Source: Aaosphaeria pasadenensis
Taxonomy: Eukaryota; Ascomycota; Dothideomycetes; Pleosporales
Assembly (NCBI GenBank): GCA_022813625.1
Contig: JAKLMB010000004.1
Coordinates: 62,001-126,000, forward strand
Direction of reading: 5' to 3'
Length of the DNA: 64,000 nt
Below are positions 21,043-32,452 of this stretch, piece after piece. The notes beneath the pieces were generated by a model, which was not told the DNA's origin, searched no databases, and was given only the letters and a program-made list of their open reading frames with translations. Position numbers and translations under genes: made by a program. Numbering within the stretch: the stretch's first letter is position 1; every line of letters begins with the position of its first letter.

Positions 21043-22177
21043 ATGATAACCTCCGCCGTTCATCTGCCGAACGGCGACATCTTGTTGGACTGGATCATTC
21101 TTCTCCTAGCCCTTCTTGTCCACTTCAACCTCCGTAACGATCGAAAGCCCAATTCCAAAGTCCAACATTGTAGGAGTCAGCCCTCGCAGACCAACATAGA
21201 TTCCCCGCTCTTTCATGTCCAAGCCGTTCGATATGTCCCATTCTTGGATGGAAAGCCGGAATTCAATATCCCCGTACTGGACGGCCCATTGGACCCCGAG
21301 ACGCGGATCCAGGTCATTGATGCATTGCAAGGCGCATTGCAGGAGATCGAACGCCAAAACATCCGCTTGAGCGCTGTCGAAAAAGAATTGAAAGTTCTCA
21401 AGGAAAGACAGGCTTGGAGAGATGAAGAGGCTGAGTGGGAGGACTACGATGAGGCAGAAGGTTGGGAAGAGGGGTTTGAAGAGGACTATGAAGACTATAC
21501 GGACCAGAGTGGCGACGAGTATGCAGACGATGAAGATGATCTCAGCATAGAGGACGAAGAGATCAAGACTGGTAAGCGGACATGTCCCTACATGGGCGTA
21601 ATATCATAACCACTGACCGCATCCCCAGCAATCATCACGTTTGATGGGAAACCAGTCTACGGCATGCCGAGAGTCGAGGAAGAGACGAACTGCGACTTCC
21701 AGCCATGTCCACAAGTACGCATCAAAGATTTGGCTACCACTCGCGTCACCAACGTGACATCTGCCTACGTCTACTGCAATTAGAGATTAATTGGCACGCA
21801 TCCCCGAACTCGTTGTTCGATGAGACTGAAAAATAGTAGCAACAACTACATCTACATCACAGAATCGTCCTCGAGAGTATCTCGCCTGCCAGCCTTGTCA
21901 CTTACGGCTGCTTGACGGCAATAAGTTCGAAAGTCCCAAGCCATCACATGATTTACATATCACGCCAGTCCATACCCAAGCAAAGGGCATTGGTTTGGAC
22001 GCATTTGAGAGAGAAGATAGAGGAGCATGTTTCATTTGTCAGAGTGCCTGGTTGTTGGCGAGAAAGAGCGGAGAAGAGGACCCTGGGTTGTTTGAGCCCT
22101 TACGTTCAGGGAAAGGACGAAAAGAAATCACATATCGCCATGATGACGCTTACTACGAAAACGTCTACGATACATGA
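21043..22177 (+). CDS. Acidic protein with C-terminal CxxC-type cysteine clusters, unknown
   Basis: Three exons (21043-21571, 21629-21714, 21863-22177) give 309 residues; phases 1 and 0 fit. From the N-terminus: a hydrophobic stretch (WIILLLALLVHF, about 20-31), the block YVPFLDGKPEFNIPVLDG, a short coiled coil (ALQEIERQNIRLSAVEKELKVLKER) and a strongly acidic Glu/Asp/Tyr tract. After splicing comes a cysteine-bearing C-terminus with NCDFQPCPQ, YLACQPCHLRLLD and GACFICQSAW, three paired-cysteine sets suggestive of zinc binding. The second donor (GTACGC) is also read-through coding for 22 codons, so a shorter isoform is possible. The start is uncertain: 21043 and 20875 are both in frame. I do not recognise the family. 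Confidence 0.6.
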
Positions 22178-22897
22178 CCTGGTTGGGGTTTCAAATTGTC
22201 ACTCATGGCTCGACCGCTTCGAGCGTACGTGACTGGTAGACGGCATTCTTGTATATATTTTCACATTGATCATTACATGTACACTCAAAACTTTCATATC
22301 CCTAGATTAAGAAACAACAGCATTTTCTTGTGCATTGCTATTACTATTATCACGTGTTGGAAATGCAAAAATCCCCTCTGGTAACGAGACGGCATACCGC
22401 AGGTACCAGGATCAGAGTAGTTATCCTGATAGTTCCATCAGACCTCGCTTGCAGGGGGCACATATAGAGCAACAACATATCGTGAATTGGGGACATGACA
22501 GCAATACTGATCATGAATGCATTGCAATTGTCCGTGTTTCGCGGTCTACATAATTTCTAATCCTAGGCAAAACTCTTCTTCCACTCCGTGCTTGCATAAT
22601 CGCTATTAATCCATCTGCAGAGCAATCTGGGGTAAATTGATTTTCTGGTCGAAATCATCCGACATCGACACCTACGACTACAACTTCGCAATGCAACGAA
22701 AGTATTGCATCGAGGCATCTATGTTGCCAAATATACCTGACATGTAACCCACTGCTCTTTCCGTCCCAATGGCCCAAGCGCGTTGGGCCCTGTGTAAGAC
22801 TCTTTGCATGTCTACAAAGGAAGGATGAGGTCTGCGTTAGGCCTTGATCGACAGCGCATCAATCCGTTTCATACTTTTCACTCGAGATATAAGCAAT
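22178..22897. other. Intergenic region, no gene seen
   Basis: 720 bases of AT-leaning sequence with no supported gene. GAGATATAAGC lies immediately before the next start codon, too close to act as its TATA box. Confidence 0.6.
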
Positions 22898-24156
22898 ATG
22901 AAGGCACATTCCATCATTTCTGTGACGGCCATTCTCGCTTGGTTGAGCCAGTTTGATCACGTTGTTGCTTATGATGCACTGATGCAGAATCGCGGTCTCT
23001 GTACCCCACTGGCGCAGGGATATGAGCAAGTCGATGATGCTCCTGCTATCAACGATGCTCTCAAGAAATGCGGCGATGGTGGCACGATCGTTTTACCCGC
23101 CGACCAAACCTACAGCATTCGCACTCCAATCATCTTCTCACCGTGCAGGAACTGCGATGTCCAAATCGAAGGACGACTTATCATCGCCAATGACTGGTCC
23201 TACTGGAATAGCGTTGATTCCACATTAACATTTACGGGTGTTCAAGGGGCGCGGGTACGGAGCCTGACTGGGAGAGGAATGATTGACGGAAATGCGATTA
23301 GTTACTACCGTGGCAGGTGGGACGGTGGGATTTCGACCTACAAGCCGTTTACTCACATCACGAATGGTTCCACGGACATTCATTTTGATAATTTGGTAAT
23401 GAAAAACGTGATGTATGTATTTATCACAAAGAGAAATGCTCCGTGCATGCGCTGACTTGCGGTAGGCATCGGTTTTTTCGTGTCGACGGGCAAAGCTCCG
23501 GGGTGGCCATTATGAATATGAATATGAGTATGGAAGAACAATGGGGTCGCTATTCGAGGAACGAACACGATGCGGTAGCCATTGAGCTCGGGGAGACTCA
23601 CTCCATCACGGTGTCCAACGTCAGCATCAGTCTTCGCTCTCGTGTCGAACACGGTGGTACGGTAGGCATATGTCTGGCTATAGACGTCGATACGCACAAC
23701 GTCACTGCATCAGACATCGACTGCAGAGGCGCCTGGGGTGGGGCACTGATTGCCATGAACATCATTGGTACGATTCGGCCGACAGCAGCCCAACAACTCG
23801 ACACCATTTCTGACATCCTGATATCGAATCTCACCTTCGATGGAGACACCGCCACGGGATTCCGGTCGTACGGCTTTGATAGCGTCATTAGAAACATTGT
23901 CTGGGACGGCGTCACAGTGATCAATGGCAACCCTGCCACTGCATCGCTCTGCTGGCTCAAGACGCATACGTCTACGCCATACTATCCGACTTGCATGCAA
24001 CACCTGCGGTCACACATCACGGACGTGTGGTTCAAAGACTTCAGAGGAAAGGTAGGGCAGATGCCTACCGGGGAGACTTGGGGTGCGGTGAATGGTCAGA
24101 CCGTCACTGAATATCACTTTGATGGATGGCAAAATAGTACTATCGCTGCGCGGTGA
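22898..24156 (+). CDS. Secreted GH28-like right-handed beta-helix protein, catalytic residues not evident
   Basis: Two exons (22898-23412, 23466-24156) give 401 residues. A signal peptide (about 1-24, ending HVVA) is followed by a pectate-lyase-fold body. The N-terminal half is typical of GH28 exo-polygalacturonases: DDAPAINDALKKCGDGGTIVLPADQTYSIRTPI, IEGRLIIANDWSYW, LTGRGMIDGN. In the second half the four GH28 signatures (NTDG, QDDC, GHGLSIGS, RIK) are not found. Where they would align the protein reads NEHDA, VGICLAID, GAWGGAL and no RIK. The family cleaves alpha-1,4-galacturonosyl bonds with paired Asp residues. Their absence suggests a non-catalytic or functionally shifted member. The 53-nt intron has a GTATGT donor. 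CAZy placement is inference. Confidence 0.8.
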
Positions 24157-25877
24157 TGTCATGCTGTATACGTAGAGTTGTTCCATTCGTATGAGGCAAT
24201 TGAGATGTAGGATGATAAGCAAAATAGTACGGTACTACCCGCACGGTACCATACCTTGTAGTGGCATGGGCCGTTGTTCACTGGGTAGACGAACGTCTTG
24301 CCACCACTCCAATTGGAAAGCATATGCATTCAGATGAAAACTTTATCAGCGCGCCAATTAACGCGCGCAACTCTTAGGCCCTGGGATCTCACAAATAACA
24401 TGACTCCACATAAGTGAGTGCGGTTCAGCATGGCCGTGGCCCCGAGGTGAGAGCTTATCCGTGCCGCGGAAACTGAAACTTGATTTCTGTTGAAAGGTCG
24501 ATAACAATCATGAAGGTCATAATTTGGTGTCCGGCAGGCTTCGCGATTTTGCTCTTCGCTTGGTATTGGTACTGTTGAAAGAGAAGTAGAAAGAGAGAGA
24601 CGAACAGCGGAGATGGATCAGAGGAGCTGGAAGGAGCAGAGGTGTTTTTTAGGGGTAGAGAACATGTATGTGTATCTATGAATCTATAGCACCCGTGGCC
24701 TTGACGAAGTGGGATGATATGAACCCATATCTTGGAAGACGATGGAACTTGACCGCCACCTCTAGACTGCTAGGTAGTTGTTACTCATAAACAATTCAAT
24801 CACAGCACTAGCCGGCTGATTTGTGGGTTCTAGATGCGAATCCTCAAAAGCGCGAACCTGGCCCTCTATTTTGGCTACCTCTACTCCGTATAATAGCTAT
24901 GACTGGGATACCAAGGAGGCAATGGGGTGTTGCCGATTCTACGAGTATAACTGGATTGGTAATTCCCGGGGCCCGGCACACGATTATAGGGAGGAGGAGT
25001 GACAGGCACGGCATTATAGGGAATTCCCAGATTAGGGTATGTAGTGCGCTAGATTAGTTCGTACATATATCTTCATACATATATGGTGTAATTATTTAGT
25101 ACTCCGTGCTCGATACGCATGCACGCATGGTGCATACACCGCTACTTGGAGGCACTACCTACGCCACAAACGAAGCCCACGCAGACCCTGAGATCAATAC
25201 GAGTATGCGGAGCAATTACTCACTTTGTTGTTCATGATCAATCTCGCTGTCTCCATACAAATGTGGCGATAAGACTCAGGGAAAACAGAAACAGAAACAT
25301 ATGCCAGTCAAACTGATTGTTCGCTATGCATGGTGAGGATCCACAAGTGCAAGTAGAGGCAGAGCGGATATGCACGCATGCATCTGATTCGGCTCGCCCT
25401 TAATTAAATGTTGAGTCTCTACTCCGTCCTCCGTACTCCGTAGTTACTCTCTAACGAATAAGGGATTACTTTACCACAACTATGTACATATGTTCCTAGG
25501 TATATATTTGTAGGTACATTACTTACTCCCTCCAGATCGAATGATTTACCAAGAAGTTAGTCTCTAGTCTTTTGTTAGTTACGGGTCACCGCTGTGTACC
25601 CACTCACTACACTACTATACATTTCCTACCCTTTCCTTCTTCTTTAAAGAATCTTTTCCTTCTCTTGTCCTCTTGCAAGTAGTCACCAATGCAAATACTT
25701 GTAAATCCATGATGTGCTGCATTATTGTTGTCGCATTCTGATTGCTTTAGGTAATCAAGTCCCTTTGGGGAAGATCTTATCTTATCTTATCTTATCTAAT
25801 CCATCATCCCCTGTCCCTGAATACCTACCTGGCACCTTACTGGATATCTACCTACCTGTACAGAAGACTCCATAACA
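24157..25877. other. Intergenic region with repeats, no gene seen
   Basis: 1.72 kb. It holds ACTCCGT copies at 24883, about 25099 and 25420-25442, a (CTTAT)n run at 25776-25795, and a GCGCG-AT-CGCGC inverted repeat near 24350-24368. Short frames are motif-less. Confidence 0.6.
25776..25795 (+). repeat. (CTTAT)4 microsatellite
   Basis: Four perfect pentamer copies about 80 bases before the next start codon, so probably in the promoter or 5' untranslated region of the desaturase-like gene. Confidence 0.8.
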
Positions 25878-27352
25878 ATGACAGATCTCTACTTCAAGCT
25901 TGACCAAGCTCTTACTGTCCCAGACCGCCTGGTCCTCGAAACCCTACAAAGAGATCGAGAGCAATACCAGAAGGCTTCAGATGGCTTCCCGATTCAACAG
26001 GCCGGTATCCCAACAGGTCGTAAAAGTTCTGTCGTGAACCGTGATCGTCGCGTTGACTCTGCCTCGCCCCAAGGTTCGCACACTCTTCCACATCAACATA
26101 TAGCTCAGCACAGCCACCTAATGCAACCCTAGACGCACTGGATCGCGATCATCAAACCATAGAGATTCTCCGTAGCCTCAATGATCCCGGTTCATCGATC
26201 TTCGAGCCCACCGTTTTCGCCAGCGTAGACACATCCGACATCAAGTCTCCATTTCTGAGGAAGTGGATGATAGACCCGTATACCCGCTGGGGACGCCGCA
26301 TAGTCCGAGTAGATACCGATGTCGTCATGCTCACACACTTGATCATCTACTTCGCCACGAGCGTGCCCTCCGCAATATACCTCTTCTACAGCTTTCGCTG
26401 GTGGCATGGCTTGCTCCATCTTGCCATGCAGGGTTATTATATGGGACCATATACGCTGTTGATGCACCAACATATCCATATGCGAGGTGTCTTGAACAAA
26501 CGCTTGGGACCTGTGGATCACACATTTCCCTACATATTGGATCCGTTGATGGGCCATACTTGGAACAGCTATTTCTTCCACCATGTTAAACATCATCACA
26601 TTGAAGGAAACGGTCCAAATGATCTTTCCTCGACTGTTCGATACCAGAGAGACGATGTTTGGCACTTCTTACAATATGTCGGACGGTTTTATTTCCTCGT
26701 TTGGTTTGACTTACCTCGTTACTTCATCCAAAGGAAGAAGCCCGGCCTCGCCATCAAAGCTGGAGGATGCGAAATAGCGAATTACGCGTTCTTGCTCTTT
26801 ATGTTTACTAGGATCAACGCCACTGCAACCACGTTTGTCTTCTTGATCCCGCTTCTGTTCATGAGACTGGCCCTGATGGTGGGCAATTGGGGTCAGCATG
26901 CATTTGTAGACGAGCTCAAACCAGATTCGGATTTTCGATCTAGTATCACGCTTGTCGATGTACCGGTAAGTCTCTTGCGTGACCGGGCAAAGCCAAATCG
27001 CTAACAATAGACTGTATAGTCCAACCGTCACTGCTACAATGATGGTTACCACACATCACATCATCTCAACCCATTGCGTCATTGGAGGGATCATCCCATG
27101 GCTTTCCTGAAACAGAAAAAGCAGTATGCAGACGAGCATGCTCTTGTGTTCTACAATATAGATTACTTCATGCTCACCATCACCCTGTTGACTAAAAACT
27201 ACATGCATCTTGCACGATGCCTGGTGCCCATGGGTGAGCAGACGGAAATGACTATGGAAGAGCGGGCTGAGATGCTCAGAAGTAAGACGAAACGATTTAC
27301 AGAAGAGGATATAGCAGAAAAGTGGGGTAAACAGTATACGCGGTTGAGCTAG
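25878..27352 (+). CDS. Fatty-acid-desaturase-like di-iron membrane protein
   Basis: Three exons (25878-26073, 26133-26965, 27020-27352) give 453 residues. The first intron uses a GTTCGC donor and the CCCTAG acceptor, restoring SPQDALDRDH. Three histidine clusters typical of membrane di-iron desaturases and hydroxylases are present: HQHIHMRG, HHVKHHHIEG and HCYNDGYHTSHHLNP (the last built across the second splice). Hydrophobic segments lie between them (VVMLTHLIIYFATSVPSAIYLF, NYAFLLFMF, TTFVFLIPLLFM). The order and spacing match the fatty acid desaturase domain rather than the FA-hydroxylase family. No cytochrome b5 domain is attached. The substrate is unknown. The gene looks intact. Confidence 0.82.
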
Positions 27353-28262
27353 ACAGCAACATCAATAATCAGATCCAATCCCTGAATCCCTGTTTGTGTC
27401 CAAAATTCCTAGATTCATCTGCTGGTACCTAAAAGGATCGCCCGAGCTATAAGGCTCCCACCATGCCAATGTTCAGGCTCTGATCCAGGTTTCATGCAAT
27501 AGCGGGAATCTTGACAGAAATCGATTCAGGAACAATGTTTCAGAATCTTATGTCCCGACAGGGATCCGCACTAACCGTAAATGGACATAAACCTATAAGG
27601 ACTGCGAGGCTGGATGACATGGTCAGATAAATCTGTCTTCACCAGGTCCTGCGGATCCAGGCATCCCTTCCGTAACCTCGGACCCCAGCATCCTAACTCC
27701 AGATTGCTGTTTGGAACACGATATTTCTTGACGCGTTCCTTTCCGATTGGTATTTTCCGACTCTCGCGCTTCATACTTCGAGTGTAGCGAGGACTTCAAT
27801 GATTGCCTTATGTCAGATGAAGAGAGAGGGAGAGGGAGAGACAGCTGCTAAAACTCCACAAATTATCGCTTTAGTGCGGGTTTCTGTCAGCATGATGGCG
27901 CAAACCTTTGTTCGGGCAGTCTTGACGTATGTCGTCCATGTCTACTTTATTCCGAACTTCTGAGATGCACCTGGTTCAATCCCACATGGATGTCGGCATG
28001 GCTTGTGCTAGCGGGCAGGATCAAACATTCTAGACACTATCACGCAAAACATATTCTCCGCCAGCGGCCTTCGGATCGAATACTACGAGCCAACTAGACA
28101 ATGTACAATGGTGATGCTTGGTAGCTATGCAGGATATACTTTATATATCACCAACAACGCCATCACAATGAATCATTCCAGTGCGCTGCTATCTTCTCCA
28201 ATCTCTTATCTCTCTTTCATTCTAGATTCATTTTATTATTTGTATCCATTGTGCAGGTCACT
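27353..28262. other. Intergenic region, no gene seen
   Basis: 910 bases, with a short GAGAGGG-rich run near 27820-27840. A minus frame at 27571-27774 has no recognisable feature. Confidence 0.6.
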
Positions 28263-29442
28263 ATGCGTTCTACTTCCGCCATTATTCCGCTTCTCTTCGC
28301 CGGTGCATACGCCTGGCCATCTGACAAGTTCGTTCGCCAGCCCGAGGGCGAGATCAGCTCCTCGGCAGCTACTTCGTCAGTTCTGCCCACAGCAACGCTA
28401 GAAGCTGAGTCCGTTACCTCAGACGAGTCCCTGTTCGCAGCATCGGTGACAGGAGCATCGGCATCTGCATCAACGGCCACTGGAGCCGCCCAACCATCGG
28501 GTACAACATCTGCCGGCGGCCCAGAGCCCTCAGCAGGTGGTGGATCCAGCGAAACCTACGACAAGGGTTATGGCGATAAGGTGGAGACCCTACGTGAAGA
28601 CTTGAGGGAGAAATGGTATAAGCCCCACACTTCTAAGGACGGAATAGACAAGCCCGCCGATCCAAAGAGCGTCTACACCTGTGTCGGGCCCGAAGCAAAG
28701 GATTATCCGGGCATTGATAAGTGGGTCTCCTGGGAGACCATGTGGGAGATCAATGAACCTATCATTAAAGAGCACAATGGCGGCGATACTCATAACGAGA
28801 AAATCAAAAAGGCTATCGAGGAGGTTAGCGAGATGAGCTTCGTTGACGCGCGACTTATTCTCGCAGTCATCATGCAAGAGGTTTGAATGGACCCAATATT
28901 TCCCCATCTCAGCCTGATACTAACTTCTTGCAGTCAGGCGGTAAGGTGGATGTTGAATGCACTGGCCCGGAGAAGAAAGATTGTGGTCTCATGCAAATCA
29001 AGGGTGGTGTCGAAGGTAAACCTGAGAATATCAAGCAAATGATCCTCGATGGTGTATTTGGTGTATCGCAGGCGAACTGGGCCCCTAAAGGCACGCCGGG
29101 TTTTCTCACTCACCTGAACGGTGACAAGGAAGGACTAGGTTGGTTGATAGATGTGGCGCCCAAGTCATTCTGGGATGGCGATCCTTTTGCTGGTCAGTAT
29201 ACTTGGTCAATTAGTGAGACGTTACATTTACTGACGTGGACTTTTTAGCTGGTCACTCTTACAACGCTGGACGATTGAGTGATGAAAAATTGACCCATGA
29301 CGATGGTGCGAAGAGCGTTTGGTATCCTAACGATATGGCTAGTCGACTCATGGGTTGGGACGGCGGAAAGCCAGGATGTGAAAAGAGTATCACTGACCCT
29401 AAGTGCGTCGCCCTTGGTCTAGATGCTAGGGGCTCATGCTAG
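28263..29442 (+). CDS. Secreted lysozyme-like protein with lytic-transglycosylase (SLT/GH23-like) motifs
   Basis: Three exons (28263-28880, 28934-29192, 29249-29442) give 356 residues. A signal peptide (about 1-18, AGAYAWP) and a Ser/Thr/Ala-rich linker (to about 105) precede the catalytic part. The first splice creates MQESGG with Glu206 at the exon border. GLMQI (224-228) and, across the second splice, SYNAGRL (296-302) follow. The set ES-GLMQ-NAG is the signature of soluble lytic transglycosylases and goose-type lysozymes, which cleave the MurNAc-GlcNAc bond of peptidoglycan. Paired cysteines (Cys215/223 and two near the C-terminus) suit an extracellular protein. Bacterial cell wall is the expected substrate. 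Similar proteins exist in fungi but I know of no assigned function. Confidence 0.78.
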
Positions 29443-29787
29443 ATGGCGCCTGCTGCCTGAGGGAGTGTAATCGTTTCGCTGGCACGGAATGTTGGAGGAT
29501 TGGCAGTCTTGTATACCTAGGTAGCTTGGTCTCACCCGTTGAACGAAGATGTGCACCTTGACGCTCTTTTACGCTAGTTATCATAGTACATGAAGGTATC
29601 AATTAGGATTGTTCTTGCTTTTGCTTTTGATTTTGGCCATAGCCTAAAGGGATTGGGTGCCTGTTGAATTACGCTTTCTACATTTGACTGGGTCGTCCTC
29701 GAGTGTCAGCAGTTACCACACGGTAGGCAAGCTCGGTGATAGACAACTACAGCACGAGATCGAATATGCCTTCGAGATGACAAAAGC
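29443..29787. other. Short intergenic gap, no gene seen
   Basis: 345 bases, with a TACCTAGGTA copy near 29514. Nothing else is supported. Confidence 0.6.
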
Positions 29788-31843
29788 ATGGCCTGTGAGG
29801 TAGACAACCTGCTGATAACAACCTCCAATTCTATCATCATACATTCAGGATCGGAAGAAAGGGTCCGACTATCATGTCCACCAAACAGCGAGATTGGGAA
29901 TTCCCGGGCTGTTACTGATGGGAGCGGCCTTATCGCTATTGCCAACAGCCAGATTGTTATACTTGACGATCTCAGTCGCGGGACTGGCTTGAACTATGAT
30001 CTGGGTAAAAGAAAGGTACACTCTCCTGCTGATCTTCGTGATGGTAGTCTCTGACACATTTTACGCGCAGGAAAAGCCGCAAATCCTATTATTCTCCCCC
30101 GACTCCCTAACACTATTCTTCACCACAGCACTCAGCCACTCCGTACAAGTATACTCGATCAATTCGGCCAGCTTACTAGCTCCCCTAGTTCCTCATCCCT
30201 CACCTCCGAACGTGCTTTCTATTTCGGCTACTGGCAATATGTTGTTATCCGCATCATCCCGTCCACCTACGATAATGCTTCATGATCTCAAGTATTCGGT
30301 CAACTCATCAATGAAACTCGTGCCATCCCACACCAGGGTGGCGGTCACCTGCGCATCGTTCCATAGCAATCGTGAATTATCAGTGAAAGATCGGTTTGCG
30401 CTAGGTTTTCAAGACGGTTCCCTCGCGATCTATGCGGCCAGAGTATTCCCGACGGTGAAAATCAACCCAGAGAGTGGTGCTCTATCAAAATATCCTGAGA
30501 CGCTGGCGGTCACACAAAAGTTGCACAAAGCAGCTATGGGAGGAATGATGTCGTTGTCATTTCTTATGAGAGATGTCCAAAGGATCGTGACCCTTGGCCA
30601 CGACGGGAAGTGCCGACTGCTGTGTGTCATGTCTGGAAGTGTTCACATTCTCCGGACCTGGCGTGTTTTTGGAGTACCAACATGTCTTTGTGTCAATCTT
30701 TTGCACCCTAGTAAGATAGGTCTCGGAAGAAGAGGACAAGATTCTAAAGTAGCAAACGCATCGGCTCCGTTCGGTGATACTCGTTGCATTAATCCTAAGG
30801 TACAAATCGCTATCGGATTTCAAGATGGAAAAGTATCATTTTACGATACACTAGGTCTGTTGCAGCAAAGGGTTCACTTCAGTGCAAGCATTGTATGTTT
30901 ACAATCGGTTGGCGCAATGATCAAACCGTCTACTTTATCTCGCCGACGACCGTCACTCTTCGAGCTACGCAAAGAACGACAAGCACTGGCAACGACAGAT
31001 TGGAGTGATGCTACTACCTTGGTGGCTAAATTAAAGGATGCTGTGAAGAATTCATCTTCACAGAGTTCTGCAATAAATTTGCCGCCGCCACAAAACAAGC
31101 CAATGGTTTTTCCTCCACTAGAGCACCACTGTCCAAGCTCTTCGAACAATGGAAAAACTACTACCCCTCAGAATCTGCTTGATCACGAAATTTCACGACT
31201 CCGACCCCTTGCTCCTAATCTACCCAAAACGACGAAATCCTCATATCCTCGACCTAGAATATTGGCTGAGACGTTTATTCATCAGCAACCCCCTGTGCAG
31301 CCTCCTCCATCATCATCACCGGTCATACCAAGCGTGGAGGATACTCCCAGTCGAAGCTCAAAAATAGATGTTGGCTCGCCATTGTCTTCGCAATCATCAG
31401 GGGTACTTTCCATAAGAGAAGGTAGAACTGGAACCTCACATGATGCTACCAATGAGTGCCCTGTTATTCCTATAAGCATGCAACTCAAAGCTCGTACGCG
31501 GTCCTTAGATCACACATCAGCGCCGCCACACAATCCCTCGGAAACCGGAAATGGGGGATCTTTAGTAGATGACATTGCATTTAGGCAAGTCACTGCAGAG
31601 TTTCAAAACCATCCAATGAGGCTAAAGGCTTTGAGGGACCTCAGCCAGTCCGACGCAATGAGAAACGGCAGACGATATCCTGACAATAACTGCTATGAGG
31701 TTACAGCCGCTAGGGATAGCTCGAGATCTGGGGAGTCTACAGAGAATGCGATGGATGGTGCATCTCTACTCAAGGACATAGAGACTCTAGCCGCATCATT
31801 GATGACATTCCGGCAAAAACTGCTGTCTAGGCTAACGGCTTAA
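29788..31843 (+). CDS. WD40/beta-propeller-like protein of unknown role
   Basis: Two exons (29788-30015, 30071-31843), joined in phase 0 with GTACAC and GCGCAG splice sites, give 666 residues. Residues 1 to about 300 contain repeated beta-strand units of propeller type: LLLFSPDSLTLFFTTALSHSVQVYSI, VLSISATGNMLLSASSRPPTIMLHDL, RFALGFQDGSLAIYAA, RIVTLGHDGKCRLLCV, QIAIGFQDGKVSFYDT. The rest is Ser/Pro-rich and probably disordered, with a helical C-terminus (TAEFQNHPMRLKALRDL, SLLKDIETLAASLMTFRQKLL). Microtubule-associated propeller proteins of NEDD1 type have this order, but I cannot establish that relation. No catalytic motif. The internal Met at 29996 is out-competed because the first exon supplies the opening blade. 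Confidence 0.7.
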
Positions 31844-32452
31844 ATGCAATATGTTGAATCAATCACTGATACTTCTTCCACATCACGGATGGTTCCGCCG
31901 ATGCTCAAAGTCATCAAGGAGCTATCCACTTAACTATTATAGTGCAGATCCTTCTCACGTAGTTACGGTCATTGGGTCAAGTCTTCTGTAGATATACGGT
32001 ACTTGATGCGAAATCAAACATCACACATCAAACATCCATTGTATTTGTCAATCGCTCGACGATTACGGATGCCCGTGATCACACGATCTTCTTCGTTAGG
32101 ACCTAGAGATCTATCGATGTGTCGCTTCATTGAGTGATTTCATAGTAGAACTATTGCAATATCGCTCTCTTTCACGAGCTTTGGCGTTCAGTAATCGCAT
32201 CACAACTACACCATCCGGGTTTCGCGAAGAAAGCAGTGAAGACATCGAAATTTTTCCGGGTGCTGAGAGAAGTATTCACTCCATAGAAACTGTGTGACTT
32301 TCCAGTCCTACGTAATCTGACCGCGGCATTGTGCCGTTTATTCTGCCATGAATGCCTTCTAATGAACTCACATATTCCTGGGCACGATTTGCAAAAGAAT
32401 TATTCCGCCGTTTGTTTGTTCATGTGGATTTGCTTGTTGACGAAAAGCAAGT
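31844..32452. other. Intergenic region, no gene seen
   Basis: 609 bases between convergent genes; AT-leaning, with no motif or open frame worth reporting. Confidence 0.6.
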
